Positions 10,034 to 19,663 of a stretch of 41,686 nt of DNA are shown in pieces. The DNA is from Desulfobacteraceae bacterium (GTDB lineage: Bacteria; Desulfobacterota; Desulfobacteria; Desulfobacterales; Desulfococcaceae): contig JAABSQ010000565.1 in NCBI GenBank assembly GCA_011390315.1, positions 1 to 41,686 on the forward strand. The letters run 5' to 3'. Each line of letters begins with the position of its first letter. Position 1 is the stretch's first letter. Position numbers and translations under genes: made by a program. The notes beneath the pieces were generated by a model. The model was given only the letters and a program-made list of their open reading frames with translations, searched no databases and was not told where the DNA came from.

Positions 10034-10972
10034 TTGCAACAGAAAGAAAACAGACAGATACTGCACATCCTGATCTGGACCGCGGGGATGAGCGTGGGGC
10101 TGGTTTTTCTGTTTCTGTTTCTGATCCAGTGGGATTACCTGCGAGCGGAACGGGTGGTGGTGTCCGGGGCCGTGCGGCTTTCCGAACCCATGGTTATAGA
10201 AAAGGCCGGTCTGAGGCCGGGCGTAAACATCTTTTCCGTGAACCTGTCCAAGGCTCGCAAGCGGCTGCTTTCCCATCCCTGGATTGCCGAGGCGACGGTG
10301 GGGATCGGGTTTCCGCCGGAAATCCGGATTCGAATTAAGGAGCAGGAAGCGCTGGCCGTTTTTGAACTGGATCAAAAATACCTGGCCAATGGGGACGGCA
10401 GGATTTTTAAGGAATGGGATCCGCTCGAAACCCGAATGCTGCCGGTGGTCAGCGGCCTGCGGTATTCCGATGTGGATATCGCGGGGAAACCCGAAGGGAT
10501 GATTCGGGAAGGGCTTCAGCGGGCCGGCGCCTATCTGGAAGAGATGACGCGGAAGCTGTTGACCGAATGGAACATCCGGCGATCCTTCGAAACGGAAACC
10601 GAGCCCGAGTCCGCGGTTCTTTCCGATTCGGAGACGCTGCCTTTTAAAGCGGTGATGAATGTGCTACAATCCGGCATTGCACCGGACAGCATTCTACCCA
10701 ATCGGCTGATCCAGGATATCCGGGTGGACCGGGATATGGGGATTACCCTCATTCTGACCCCTGAAAATGAGGCGGTCGGGGTCGGCCGGATTCGACTGGG
10801 CTATCATAACTACCCTGTAAAATATTTACATCTACAGCAGTTGTTTCGCCATCTGAATCGCGAGGAGCATCATCTGAAAATCGACTCCATAGATCTGAAC
10901 AACCTGGATCGTATCGTCGTCAGCCCCATGCATACCGATTCGCTCGCCAGGGATTACAAGGAGGATATCTGA
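10034..10972 (+). CDS. ftsQ: Cell-division protein FtsQ (POTRA domain)
   Basis: N-terminal TM, POTRA-like region (RAERVVVSGAVRLSEPMVIEKAGLRPGVNIFSVNLSKARKRLLSHPWI), position before ftsA. Confidence 0.88.
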   Translation: MQQKENRQILHILIWTAGMSVGLVFLFLFLIQWDYLRAERVVVSGAVRLSEPMVIEKAGLRPGVNIFSVNLSKARKRLLSHPWIAEATVGIGFPPEIRIRIKEQEALAVFELDQKYLANGDGRIFKEWDPLETRMLPVVSGLRYSDVDIAGKPEGMIREGLQRAGAYLEEMTRKLLTEWNIRRSFETETEPESAVLSDSETLPFKAVMNVLQSGIAPDSILPNRLIQDIRVDRDMGITLILTPENEAVGVGRIRLGYHNYPVKYLHLQQLFRHLNREEHHLKIDSIDLNNLDRIVVSPMHTDSLARDYKEDI

Positions 10973-10973
10973 G

Positions 10974-12203
10974 GTGCAGGGACAGGGAGAGTTAATCGTC
11001 GGTCTGGATATCGGCACCACCAAGATCTGCGCGGTGGTGGGCGAGGTATCCGGCAACGACATCAATATCATCGGAATAGGGTCGCATCCCTCCATCGGGC
11101 TCCGCAAAGGGGTGGTGGTCAATATCGAATCCACGGTTCAGTCGATCAAAAAAGCGGTGGAAGACGCCGAACTCATGGCCGGGTGCGACATCACCTCGGT
11201 CTATGCCGGAATCGCCGGCGGGCACATCACGGGGTTCAACAGCCGGGGGATCATCGCCATCAAGGGCTCGGGCGAAATCACGCCGCTGGATGTGGACCGG
11301 GTGGTGGATGCGGCCCGGGCGGTGGCCATCCCGATGGACCGGGAGGTCATCCATGTGCTGCCCCAGGAATTCATCGTCGACGACCAGACCGGCATTCTCA
11401 ATCCGGTGGGCATGTCGGCGGTTCGGCTGGAAGCCAAGATCCATATCGTCACCGGCGCCGTCACCTCCGCCCACAACATCATCAAATGCGCCAATAAAGC
11501 CGGTCTGGATGTCAACGACATCGTCCTCGAATCCCTGGCCTCCAGCGAAGCGGTCCTGACCGACGATGAAAAGGAGCTGGGGACTGCGCTGCTGGATCTG
11601 GGCGGCGGCACCACCGATCTGGCCATTTTCGCAGGGAAAAACATCAAGCATACTTTTGTTCTGGCCCTGGGCGGAAACAACCTCACCAACGATATCGCCA
11701 TCGGACTGCGCGCTCCTTTGGCCGAAGCGGAGAAGATCAAGAAGAAATACGGGACCTGCCTTCCCGGAAACATCAGCGGGGAGGACGTCATCGAGGTTCC
11801 GGGCATGGGTGGGCGAAAACCCCGCAAGCTTTCCCGTCAGATACTGTCCGAAATTCTGGAACCGCGAATGGAAGAAATATTTTCGCTCGTGAATCGTGAG
11901 ATCTACCGGGCCGGAATGGAAAACACCATCAATTCCGGATTGGTGTTGACCGGCGGGTCTTCTCTTCTGGACGGCGTGACCGATGTCGCGGAATCGATAT
12001 TCGATCTGCCCGCCCGACTGGGCCGGCCGGGCAATATCGGCGGTCTGGTGGATGTGGTCAACAATCCCATGTACGCCACCGGCGTGGGGTTGGTCCTGTT
12101 CGGTGCGCAAAACCGCAATTCGGCCAAGTTCAAGGTCCGGGACAACAACATCTTCAACCGCCTGGTGACCCGGATGAAACGATGGTTTCAGGATATTATT
12201 TGA
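10974..12203 (+). CDS. ftsA: Cell-division protein FtsA
   Basis: Actin-fold ATPase; VGLDIGTTKICAVVGE, LGTALLDLGGGTTDLAIF, GLVLTGGSSLLDG; GTG start. Confidence 0.96.
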   Translation: MQGQGELIVGLDIGTTKICAVVGEVSGNDINIIGIGSHPSIGLRKGVVVNIESTVQSIKKAVEDAELMAGCDITSVYAGIAGGHITGFNSRGIIAIKGSGEITPLDVDRVVDAARAVAIPMDREVIHVLPQEFIVDDQTGILNPVGMSAVRLEAKIHIVTGAVTSAHNIIKCANKAGLDVNDIVLESLASSEAVLTDDEKELGTALLDLGGGTTDLAIFAGKNIKHTFVLALGGNNLTNDIAIGLRAPLAEAEKIKKKYGTCLPGNISGEDVIEVPGMGGRKPRKLSRQILSEILEPRMEEIFSLVNREIYRAGMENTINSGLVLTGGSSLLDGVTDVAESIFDLPARLGRPGNIGGLVDVVNNPMYATGVGLVLFGAQNRNSAKFKVRDNNIFNRLVTRMKRWFQDII

Positions 12204-12266
12204 CCCCGGCATACAACAGACGGGTCTGAAATACAACAGCCGTTACTATGTAAGGAGGAGGGTTCC

Positions 12267-13508
12267 ATGTTTACCTATGTGGAAAACAATGCAACAGACA
12301 GTTCTGCCAAGATAAAAGTCATCGGAGTCGGAGGCGCGGGAGGAAACGCGATCAACAATATGATCGCATCCGATCTTCGCGGGGTCAATTTTATCGTCGC
12401 CAATACCGACATTCAGGCGCTTGAGATTTCCAAGGCCCAGGTGAGGCTCCAGATCGGGGACAAACTCACCGAAGGGCTGGGCGCGGGGGCCAACCCCCAG
12501 ATCGGAAGAGATGCCGCTCTGGAAAACGCCGAAACCATAAGAAACGCCCTGAAAGACAGTCACATGGTCTTTATTACCGCCGGGTTCGGCGGAGGCACCG
12601 GCACCGGCGCCGCGCCGGTGATCGCCGAAATCTGCAAGGAACTCGGGGCGTTGACGGTGGCGGTGGTGACCAAACCCTTCTCCTTTGAAGGTAGAAAACG
12701 GGCTCGGCAGGCCGAGGAGGGTCTGGAGGTGATCAAGGATGTGGCGGACACGGTGATTACCATCCCCAATGACCGGCTGCGCGGGCTGGCGTCCAAGAAC
12801 GCCACCATGATCGATATGTTTCGGCGGGCCGATGAGGTATTGCTCCATTCGGTCAAGGGGATCACCGACCTGATTCTTATGCCCGGTCTGGTGAACCTCG
12901 ATTTCGCGGATGTCAAAACCACCATGGAAAAGGCGGGCCTGGCCATTATGGGCATCGGCATCGGCAGCGGAGAAAATCGCGCCATCGAGGCGGCAGAGAA
13001 AGCCATTTCCCATCCGCTTCTGGAAGATCTGTCCATCGCCGGGGCCAGAGGGGTGCTGATGAACATCACCGCCACCAGCGATCTGACCATGGAGGAGATG
13101 ACCGAGGCTTCCGAGCGGATCTACAGCGAAGTGGGTGAGGATGCGGACATCATCTGGGGCACGGTGGTGGACGAAAGCCTGGGGGATGAAATGCGGGTGA
13201 CGGTGATCGCCACCGGCATCGGGGATTCCCGAACCCTTCGGGACCGTCGCCGAGATCCCCGCAGCATCAAAGGCGGACGGGATCGACAAGCGGATGAGGA
13301 CAAACAGGCCGACGGCCGCAAACCCATGCGGGATATGAAACACAAAGACCGGAACGCGGCCGTGGATTATGAGGAGCCGGCCTTTATGCGCAAGAAAAGG
13401 GCCATGGGCGAAGATGTCGAATCCGAGGAATACCCGGATTACGAAGGCAAGAATATGGACAATGAGGATCTCGAGATCCCCACCTTTCTGAGGAAAAAAG
13501 CGGATTAG
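12267..13508 (+). CDS. ftsZ: Cell-division GTPase FtsZ
   Basis: GGAGGNAINNMI, GGGTGTGAAPVIAEI, conserved C-terminal peptide LEIPTFLRKKAD; AGGAGG RBS. Confidence 0.98.
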   Translation: MFTYVENNATDSSAKIKVIGVGGAGGNAINNMIASDLRGVNFIVANTDIQALEISKAQVRLQIGDKLTEGLGAGANPQIGRDAALENAETIRNALKDSHMVFITAGFGGGTGTGAAPVIAEICKELGALTVAVVTKPFSFEGRKRARQAEEGLEVIKDVADTVITIPNDRLRGLASKNATMIDMFRRADEVLLHSVKGITDLILMPGLVNLDFADVKTTMEKAGLAIMGIGIGSGENRAIEAAEKAISHPLLEDLSIAGARGVLMNITATSDLTMEEMTEASERIYSEVGEDADIIWGTVVDESLGDEMRVTVIATGIGDSRTLRDRRRDPRSIKGGRDRQADEDKQADGRKPMRDMKHKDRNAAVDYEEPAFMRKKRAMGEDVESEEYPDYEGKNMDNEDLEIPTFLRKKAD

Positions 13509-13541
13509 GTTTTTCAGACAGCCTCAGACATTCGATGATTG

Positions 13542-13577
13542 AAAAGACCGGGCCGATTCCACATGGCCTGGTCTTTT
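13542..13577 (+). terminator. Intrinsic terminator closing the dcw cluster downstream of ftsZ
   Basis: AAAAGACCGGGCC-gattccacat-GGCCTGGTCTTTT (one G-U pair), T-rich 3' side. Confidence 0.8.
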
Positions 13578-13599
13578 GTTTTACGGCAGGGTAACGGGT

Positions 13600-15351
13600 A
13601 TGGCGGGAAAACGGAACAAGTACAAACCGGGGGACCGGGAGGAAACGGGGGCGGTTCGCAAGCCGTGGGCCGGACGGGTTCGGGTGGCCCTGGCATATCC
13701 CAATACCTATCATGTGGGCATGTCCAATCTCGGTTTTCAGACCGTCTATCATCTTCTCAATGAAATGGATCATCTGGTCTGCGAACGGGTGTTTCTACCC
13801 GATCGGGGTCGGCCTTCCGGCGATGCAAGACCCGTATCCGTCGAATCCGGGCGCCCCCTGACCGACTTCGATGTGATCGCCTTTTCCGTGTCTTTTGAAA
13901 GCGATTATCCGCATATCCTGTCGATTCTGGACCGGTCGGGAATCCCCCTGATATCCGAAGAGAGGGACTTGTCTCATCCCCTGGCGCTGGCCGGCGGGGT
14001 GGCCTGCTTTCTCAACCCGGAACCGATCGCCTCTTTCATCGATGGATTTCTGATCGGTGAGGCCGAGGAGATTCTGGCCCCGTTTTTCAATCGATTCGAC
14101 CCCGGGACGGATCGAACCCGCATGCTGGAGACCCTGGCCCGGGCTGTGGAGGGGGTGTACGTGCCCCGGTTTTATGATGTCGAATACGGCGGGGACGGCG
14201 CCATCCATTCTTTTGCGCCCAATCGGGAGGTTCCGGAGCAGGTCCGGCGGGTTTATCTGAAGGATCTTTCCGAGTCTCCCACCTGCTCGGTCCTGATGAC
14301 CCCGGACACCACTTTTGACCGGACCTATCTTATCGAAGTGGCCCGGGGATGCGGCCACGGATGCCGATTCTGCAGTGCCGGGTACATCTATCGCCCGCCC
14401 CGCTTTCGAACCCCCGAGGTGGTGGCGGGGTGCATGGCCGAGGGGGCCCAATCCGCTCCGCGAATCGGTCTGGTAGGGGCTGCGGTTTCCGATTTTCCCG
14501 GCATCGGCGATTTATGCGCCCGCTATTTCGGGGAAGCGGTCCGTATCTCCTTCAGCTCCCTGCGGGCGGACGCCATCTCTCCGGAGCTGTTGGACACCCT
14601 AAAACACAGCGGTGTCAAAACCGCCACCATCGCTCCGGATGCCGGGTCCGAACGGATGCGGCGGGTGATCAACAAGGGGATCACCGAGGCCGATATCCTG
14701 TCTGCCGCAGAAACACTGGTGGGGGAGGGCATTCCCAATCTCAAACTCTATTTCATGGTGGGGCTGCCCACCGAGACCGATACGGACGTGACCGGGATCA
14801 TCGACCTGTGCAAACGGATCAAACATCGATTTCTCAAATCCAGCCGGACCCGCGGACGGATCGGTGAGATCACCGTCAGTCTCAATGCCTTCGTGCCCAA
14901 ACCCCTGACCCCGTTTCAGTGGGCCGCTATGGATGAGGTCTTCACTTTGAAGCAAAAGGAAAAGAAAATCAAGGAGGGACTTCGGCGGGTGGCCAATCTT
15001 CGACTTCATCATGATGTTCCCAAACACGCCTATCTTCAGGCCCTGCTCTCCCGGGGCGACCGTCGCGTAGCCCCTCTTTTGACGGCGGCTCACGCTCACG
15101 GGGGCAATTGGGCCCGCATCTTCAAGGAATCGCCTATCCATCCCGATTTCTTTGTCTCCCGGGAGCGGTCGGCCGATGAGATCTTTCCGTGGGATTTTAT
15201 CGACCACCGGGTGGACAAAGGGTTTCTTCGAAGGGAATATGAACGGGCCCTGAAGGGGAAACCCTCACCGCCGTGTTCGCTCACCGACACCTGCACCCTG
15301 TGCGGAGCCTGTGCGGAGGCGACTGTTGATGCCGGCCGCGGTTCGGTTTAA
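13600..15351 (+). CDS. Radical SAM protein with N-terminal B12-binding-like region (TIGR03960-like)
   Basis: IEVARGCGHGCRFCSAGYIYRPPR (CxxxCxxC), MVGLPTETDTDV, SLNAFVPKPLTPFQW. ATG 13600 preferred over the track start at 13576, which lies inside the terminator. Confidence 0.85.
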   Translation: MAGKRNKYKPGDREETGAVRKPWAGRVRVALAYPNTYHVGMSNLGFQTVYHLLNEMDHLVCERVFLPDRGRPSGDARPVSVESGRPLTDFDVIAFSVSFESDYPHILSILDRSGIPLISEERDLSHPLALAGGVACFLNPEPIASFIDGFLIGEAEEILAPFFNRFDPGTDRTRMLETLARAVEGVYVPRFYDVEYGGDGAIHSFAPNREVPEQVRRVYLKDLSESPTCSVLMTPDTTFDRTYLIEVARGCGHGCRFCSAGYIYRPPRFRTPEVVAGCMAEGAQSAPRIGLVGAAVSDFPGIGDLCARYFGEAVRISFSSLRADAISPELLDTLKHSGVKTATIAPDAGSERMRRVINKGITEADILSAAETLVGEGIPNLKLYFMVGLPTETDTDVTGIIDLCKRIKHRFLKSSRTRGRIGEITVSLNAFVPKPLTPFQWAAMDEVFTLKQKEKKIKEGLRRVANLRLHHDVPKHAYLQALLSRGDRRVAPLLTAAHAHGGNWARIFKESPIHPDFFVSRERSADEIFPWDFIDHRVDKGFLRREYERALKGKPSPPCSLTDTCTLCGACAEATVDAGRGSV

Positions 15352-16592
15352 AGAAGAATCAGTACAAACAGCAGAAACAGCAAGGCGATGGTGACAGGAA
15401 GAAGCATCAGGAAACCTTTCCGGTAATCGAACCCCTCCGGTTCCTTGGATGCCGCAACAGCCCCCGCAGGAGGCGGTTTGCCGATGCCGGTGGAATTCAT
15501 GAACCGTTCCACATCCCGGGCCATGATCCGCTGGCCGTGGGCTGTGAAAATATCCCGGTATTTTTTCAATTTCCGGGCCGCGTTTTTTTGCTGACTGTCG
15601 GCGCTCAGCTCCCCCCGGGCGAACATCTCTTTCATCTCCTGAAAACGGGCATAGGCATCATTGACTTCCCGCTGCTGTTTTTCGGAGATGCGGGCCTCAG
15701 CAGCCTTTTGTCTTTCCACTTCCGCCTGAAGATTTTGAAGGGTTCCGTCCAGGGCGGCGATAAACCGCTGAATCCGGTATTTCCGGTCTTCATCCCCCAG
15801 GCTGTCGAAGATCTTGAGGTAGCGCAACAGATCTTCTTTCAGTTCCATAAAGGACTGGATATGGGACAGATCTGAAGGAGTGGTTTTATAGGTCTGGAAT
15901 AAGATTGCGGCTTGGTCGAACAAGAATTCCGCGGCTTTTTTTTCTTTTCGGGCGATCGATTTTCCGGCGGAGTGGACGGTCTGGCGAAGCCGGCGGTAGC
16001 CTTCCGAGAGATAGGGCTCGTCTCTGAATTCCAATGCCCGGGCTTCGATGGCGCCCAGATCCGAGCGAAGCGGGGCCAGTTCTTTAAGGTAGGTGATGGC
16101 CGTCTCTTCGATACCGGGGTTGACCTGGATCGACATATCCGCTTCCTTTTTCACATGGCCGACGGCGTCGATCAGCTGAACCAGTTCCATCGCTTTGATG
16201 AATTCGGAATCGAAAAGCTTTCGTTTTTCGGTGACCAGCTCTCTCAGGTGCGGGTCGTGGACGGCCATGGCCGCGGCGGTGAACAGGGTGTCGAAACGCT
16301 CTTTTTTGTTCAGGTACTGCTCATATTGGCGTTGGCTGAGCCCCTCCGGGACGGTGTGGAGGCGACCGCCCTTCTTCATCTGAAGGTATACCGAAAAAAG
16401 GCTCGACAGTATCCCGTCGATTCGGTCGCTTTGGTGGGCTTCCACGATCTGCCGGTTTTTTTGTTCAATGATGTCGTTGACCCTGGGCAGATCGAGCTTT
16501 TTCGGGCCGCCGGACATTCGGATGTTCAACTCGGCTTGAATGATCCGGTCCAGTTCCTGCTCCAGATTCGGGTATCGGTTCTCTATCGTCAT
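15348..16592 (-). CDS. Uncharacterised coiled-coil protein with C-terminal transmembrane tail anchor
   Basis: 414 aa, helical charged composition, extreme C-terminal TM (GFLMLLPVTIALLFLLFVLILL). Confidence 0.75.
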   Translation of the reverse strand: MTIENRYPNLEQELDRIIQAELNIRMSGGPKKLDLPRVNDIIEQKNRQIVEAHQSDRIDGILSSLFSVYLQMKKGGRLHTVPEGLSQRQYEQYLNKKERFDTLFTAAAMAVHDPHLRELVTEKRKLFDSEFIKAMELVQLIDAVGHVKKEADMSIQVNPGIEETAITYLKELAPLRSDLGAIEARALEFRDEPYLSEGYRRLRQTVHSAGKSIARKEKKAAEFLFDQAAILFQTYKTTPSDLSHIQSFMELKEDLLRYLKIFDSLGDEDRKYRIQRFIAALDGTLQNLQAEVERQKAAEARISEKQQREVNDAYARFQEMKEMFARGELSADSQQKNAARKLKKYRDIFTAHGQRIMARDVERFMNSTGIGKPPPAGAVAASKEPEGFDYRKGFLMLLPVTIALLFLLFVLILL

Positions 16593-16705
16593 GGCACCAA
16601 AAAATCAGACCCGATGAAGTCACGGGGCTGATGGAAATTTACTGATCTTTCTTTCGGGAGATTACAAAAGCGATCCGGCGGAATTGAAATACGTTTGGGC
16701 TTTCC

Positions 16706-17587
16706 TCAGTGTTCGGAATCCGAATAGAGGAGAATTCGGTTCTCTCGAATATGATGATGAAAATCACGGGTTCGATCTTCGTGCTGATAGACCAGCATAT
16801 CCAGGCTTCGTTTCATCATAGGGGAATATCCCTTGGATGCGAGTTTGAGCAGCAGCTTTCCACCCCGCTTCAGATCCTTGATGCATTGTTCGATGACCGT
16901 CTTTCGGCGCTCGATTTCCGAGTAGGTCCCCTGAGTGAGCCGGTAATAGGAAGACATGGCGCTGGTAACCGGGTTCTCCTCGGCATCCCGGCGTATCCCC
17001 TCGGCGTGGGTGTTTTCAAAATCCTGGATCCGCTGAAAGGTGTCGTTGAGCTGCTGAATCTTGCGATCTCTTCCCGCCAGTCGCAATAAGGTGGTCGGGC
17101 GCCGGACAATTCGCTCCCGAATGATCGACATGAGACCGGCGGTTTTCAACAGGGTTTCCGAATGGGTCATGAGAACCGACTGCATCTTTCTGGAATGATC
17201 GATCATGCTCTGGATGATGTCGATCTCATCGGTAATGGCGGAAAGCACTTCCATCTGCTGCTTTTTGATTTTGGAAAAATAGATTTTTGTTTGGCGCTTT
17301 CGTTCGGGGATATCTCCTTGGAAATCATCGGCAGGGAAGCGGAAGTGAATCAGCCGATTGACCGTCAGAGTGGATTGTTTCTGAATACGTGATGCTTCCC
17401 GCTGGATGTCTTCATAACAGGCTTCATGGGACCGCCGCCGTTTTTCAGGCCACCCGCCGTTTTCAGAGCCCAGGGTCCGGTCTAAAACCGCCGCACTTTT
17501 GACATACCGCTCCAGCTGCACCGTGTAGCGCTTGGGATTGATAGTGCGAATGGCGTTGGCCAGATCTTCTACGGTGATCTTTTCCAT
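16706..17587 (-). CDS. Uncharacterised soluble helical/coiled-coil protein
   Basis: 293 aa ORF between two co-directional coiled-coil genes; no family recognised. Confidence 0.7.
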   Translation of the reverse strand: MEKITVEDLANAIRTINPKRYTVQLERYVKSAAVLDRTLGSENGGWPEKRRRSHEACYEDIQREASRIQKQSTLTVNRLIHFRFPADDFQGDIPERKRQTKIYFSKIKKQQMEVLSAITDEIDIIQSMIDHSRKMQSVLMTHSETLLKTAGLMSIIRERIVRRPTTLLRLAGRDRKIQQLNDTFQRIQDFENTHAEGIRRDAEENPVTSAMSSYYRLTQGTYSEIERRKTVIEQCIKDLKRGGKLLLKLASKGYSPMMKRSLDMLVYQHEDRTRDFHHHIRENRILLYSDSEH

Positions 17588-17643
17588 GGGCAGCCGGGAA
17601 AAAGCAAATCAAGAACATGCGGCCGAAGGGATGATTCGGTCTT

Positions 17644-18843
17644 CTAATCCGTCTTGTTGATGAGTTTTTCGATCTCCTCCCGGTTCCCCTGGATCTGCTC
17701 CAGACGCAATCGGTCGTTTTTACGGTAGACCTCTTCGGCATCCTGAAGCGCCTTGTATTCCATCTCCCACTGGGGGCTGCTGGCCATCTGGTCTCCGACC
17801 AGGGAGGCGTATCGGCCCAGGACCTTGTTGCCGTCTTCGATGGACTCGACGATCATGATCATCGACTGGGTCACCCGGGCGACGCCGGCGCAGATCTGGG
17901 AGACATTCTCCACCGCCACCTTCATATGACCGGCGCCGGCGGCGAATTTGTCCACCATGTTGACGTGGATGTCTCCGCGTTCTTTGAAATCGTAAATGAG
18001 TTTTCGATAGCTTTTGAGGGCGTTCTGGTATTTGACCCCCATATCGATGTTGGTCTTGAATTTGAGCTCCATCCCCTGGCTTTCCCGAAGCGCCATCTCC
18101 AGGTGATCCCGAACCTTTTCGACTTCGGCGTACCGGTCGTCCACCAGGGACATCGATTCATGAATCGGGACTAATTCTTTCAACTGGTTTTCCAGTTCCC
18201 GGCTTTGGCCGACCTGGTCGTTGTAGGCCCGGCGGTCGCTGTGAATCTGATCGGTAAAGGCATCATTGACCTCGGTCAGGTTTTTGACGATGCTGTCCAC
18301 CTCCAGAACCGTATCCCGAAGGCCCTCGTTGAGCCCCTTGAGGCTGTTGATGTATTTGTCGATCATCCCCCGGAATTCGGTGATCATCACCTCGTCGGGT
18401 TTGCGGGGAACCTCTTTTTTAACGATATCGTAATCGGTGAAGGTCTCCATTTCCTGTTCTTTGAAGCCCAGGGAGACCAGAGCCTTGTCCACGATGTTGT
18501 ATCGGACGGGGCGCTGTTTTTCGACCGGTATCTTCTCCTCGACCACCTTGTTGGTTCTGGAGGCGATGATGTTTTTGATGCCGTCTTCGATGACCTTGAT
18601 TTCATCGACTACGTTCTGCAGGTTCTGGGCATTGAAAGAGCTGGATTGGATCTCACGGGTCTCGTAATAAGAAGGGGTGGGCGGTCGATATTCTGCCGGC
18701 CGGGTACCGGCTACCGTTTTTCCGGCCTCCTTGCTTTTGCCGTATTTATCCAGAATTTCATCCAATTTTTCACCGACGTCCCCGGGGGTGTCGTTTGCAT
18801 CCGGGGAATCCGGCTTGGGTTTGGCATTGAGCATATGATTCAT
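17644..18843 (-). CDS. Uncharacterised coiled-coil protein
   Basis: 399 aa; Pro-rich N-terminal linker then long heptad-rich helices; first gene of a three-gene minus-strand run. Confidence 0.75.
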   Translation of the reverse strand: MNHMLNAKPKPDSPDANDTPGDVGEKLDEILDKYGKSKEAGKTVAGTRPAEYRPPTPSYYETREIQSSSFNAQNLQNVVDEIKVIEDGIKNIIASRTNKVVEEKIPVEKQRPVRYNIVDKALVSLGFKEQEMETFTDYDIVKKEVPRKPDEVMITEFRGMIDKYINSLKGLNEGLRDTVLEVDSIVKNLTEVNDAFTDQIHSDRRAYNDQVGQSRELENQLKELVPIHESMSLVDDRYAEVEKVRDHLEMALRESQGMELKFKTNIDMGVKYQNALKSYRKLIYDFKERGDIHVNMVDKFAAGAGHMKVAVENVSQICAGVARVTQSMIMIVESIEDGNKVLGRYASLVGDQMASSPQWEMEYKALQDAEEVYRKNDRLRLEQIQGNREEIEKLINKTD

Positions 18844-19158
18844 CCTCTTATTGACAGACTTCTTTTATCGACAGGCTTCTTGAGTAAGCATATCTGGTCA
18901 TGCTTGGTGTAAAGAGCGTATTCTATTGTTTTCAAGGTAAATGGATACCTTCATACGGTGTCCGCAAATCATACACGAGATGCCGTTCATCGTCAATAGG
19001 AATGCGGGTTTTTGTTATACCCGCCACTGTCGAGGCATCCCGGGGCTGAGGGCGGGGTGAAGCAAAAAAACAACTTGAAAGTTTTGTCTCGCTGTGTTAG
19101 GCGATACCCGATTTTATTTGATTTACGCCCACTTTGGTTTAATCAAACTTGAAAGGAT

Positions 19159-19590
19159 TTGGGGGAGATGAGTTCAAACAAAGAATTGAAACTGGCTTAT
19201 GGTATAGCGGTTGTTTTGCTGGTCATGGGGATGCTGAGCTATACCGCCCTTTCGGGCGAAGCTCCCGAGGAACCCCTGCGGATCATGTACCGGGGCGCGG
19301 CTGGGGGCGTTCTTTTTAATCATCAGATCCACTCGTATGATTACGGGTTTTCCTGCACCGATTGTCACCACCATCCCGAGGCTGCCGAAGAGATGCTTTC
19401 CTGCAACGCCTGCCACATCTTTCCCGAGGGAGGAGAACTGCCGGTAGCCTGCCTGGAATGCCACGGCGCCGATGAAGTCGACCTGACCGGAGTTCCCAAC
19501 AAGACCGATGCCTTTCATTCCCAGTGCATCGGTTGCCATGAGGACAGCGGAGCCGGTCCCGTCGAGTGCGCCACATGCCACATCCTGTAA
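19159..19590 (+). CDS. Multiheme c-type cytochrome (class III cytochrome c-like) preceding rnf
   Basis: N-terminal signal/anchor helix and five CxxCH motifs: CTDCH, CNACH, CLECH, CIGCH, CATCH. Confidence 0.9.
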   Translation: MGEMSSNKELKLAYGIAVVLLVMGMLSYTALSGEAPEEPLRIMYRGAAGGVLFNHQIHSYDYGFSCTDCHHHPEAAEEMLSCNACHIFPEGGELPVACLECHGADEVDLTGVPNKTDAFHSQCIGCHEDSGAGPVECATCHIL

Positions 19591-19663
19591 GGCAAGCGGT
19601 CTTTCACTTGCCGGCTTATGGTTGCCCTTTCACATTTAACGCCCAGAATAAGAAGGTTGGACT

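Noticed and set aside
10992-12236. 414-aa minus-strand ORF antisense to ftsA
   Set aside because: Shadow ORF; Asp/Gly/His-rich translation typical of reverse-frame artefacts.
12246-13343. 365-aa minus-strand ORF antisense to ftsZ
   Set aside because: Shadow ORF opposite an unambiguous ftsZ.
13576-13599. Upstream TTG start for the radical SAM gene
   Set aside because: It falls within the ftsZ terminator hairpin; ATG 13600 gives a sensible start.
18844-19158. Possible promoters between the divergent coiled-coil and cytochrome-rnf units
   Set aside because: A promoter must exist here, but I found no pair of boxes convincing enough to annotate.
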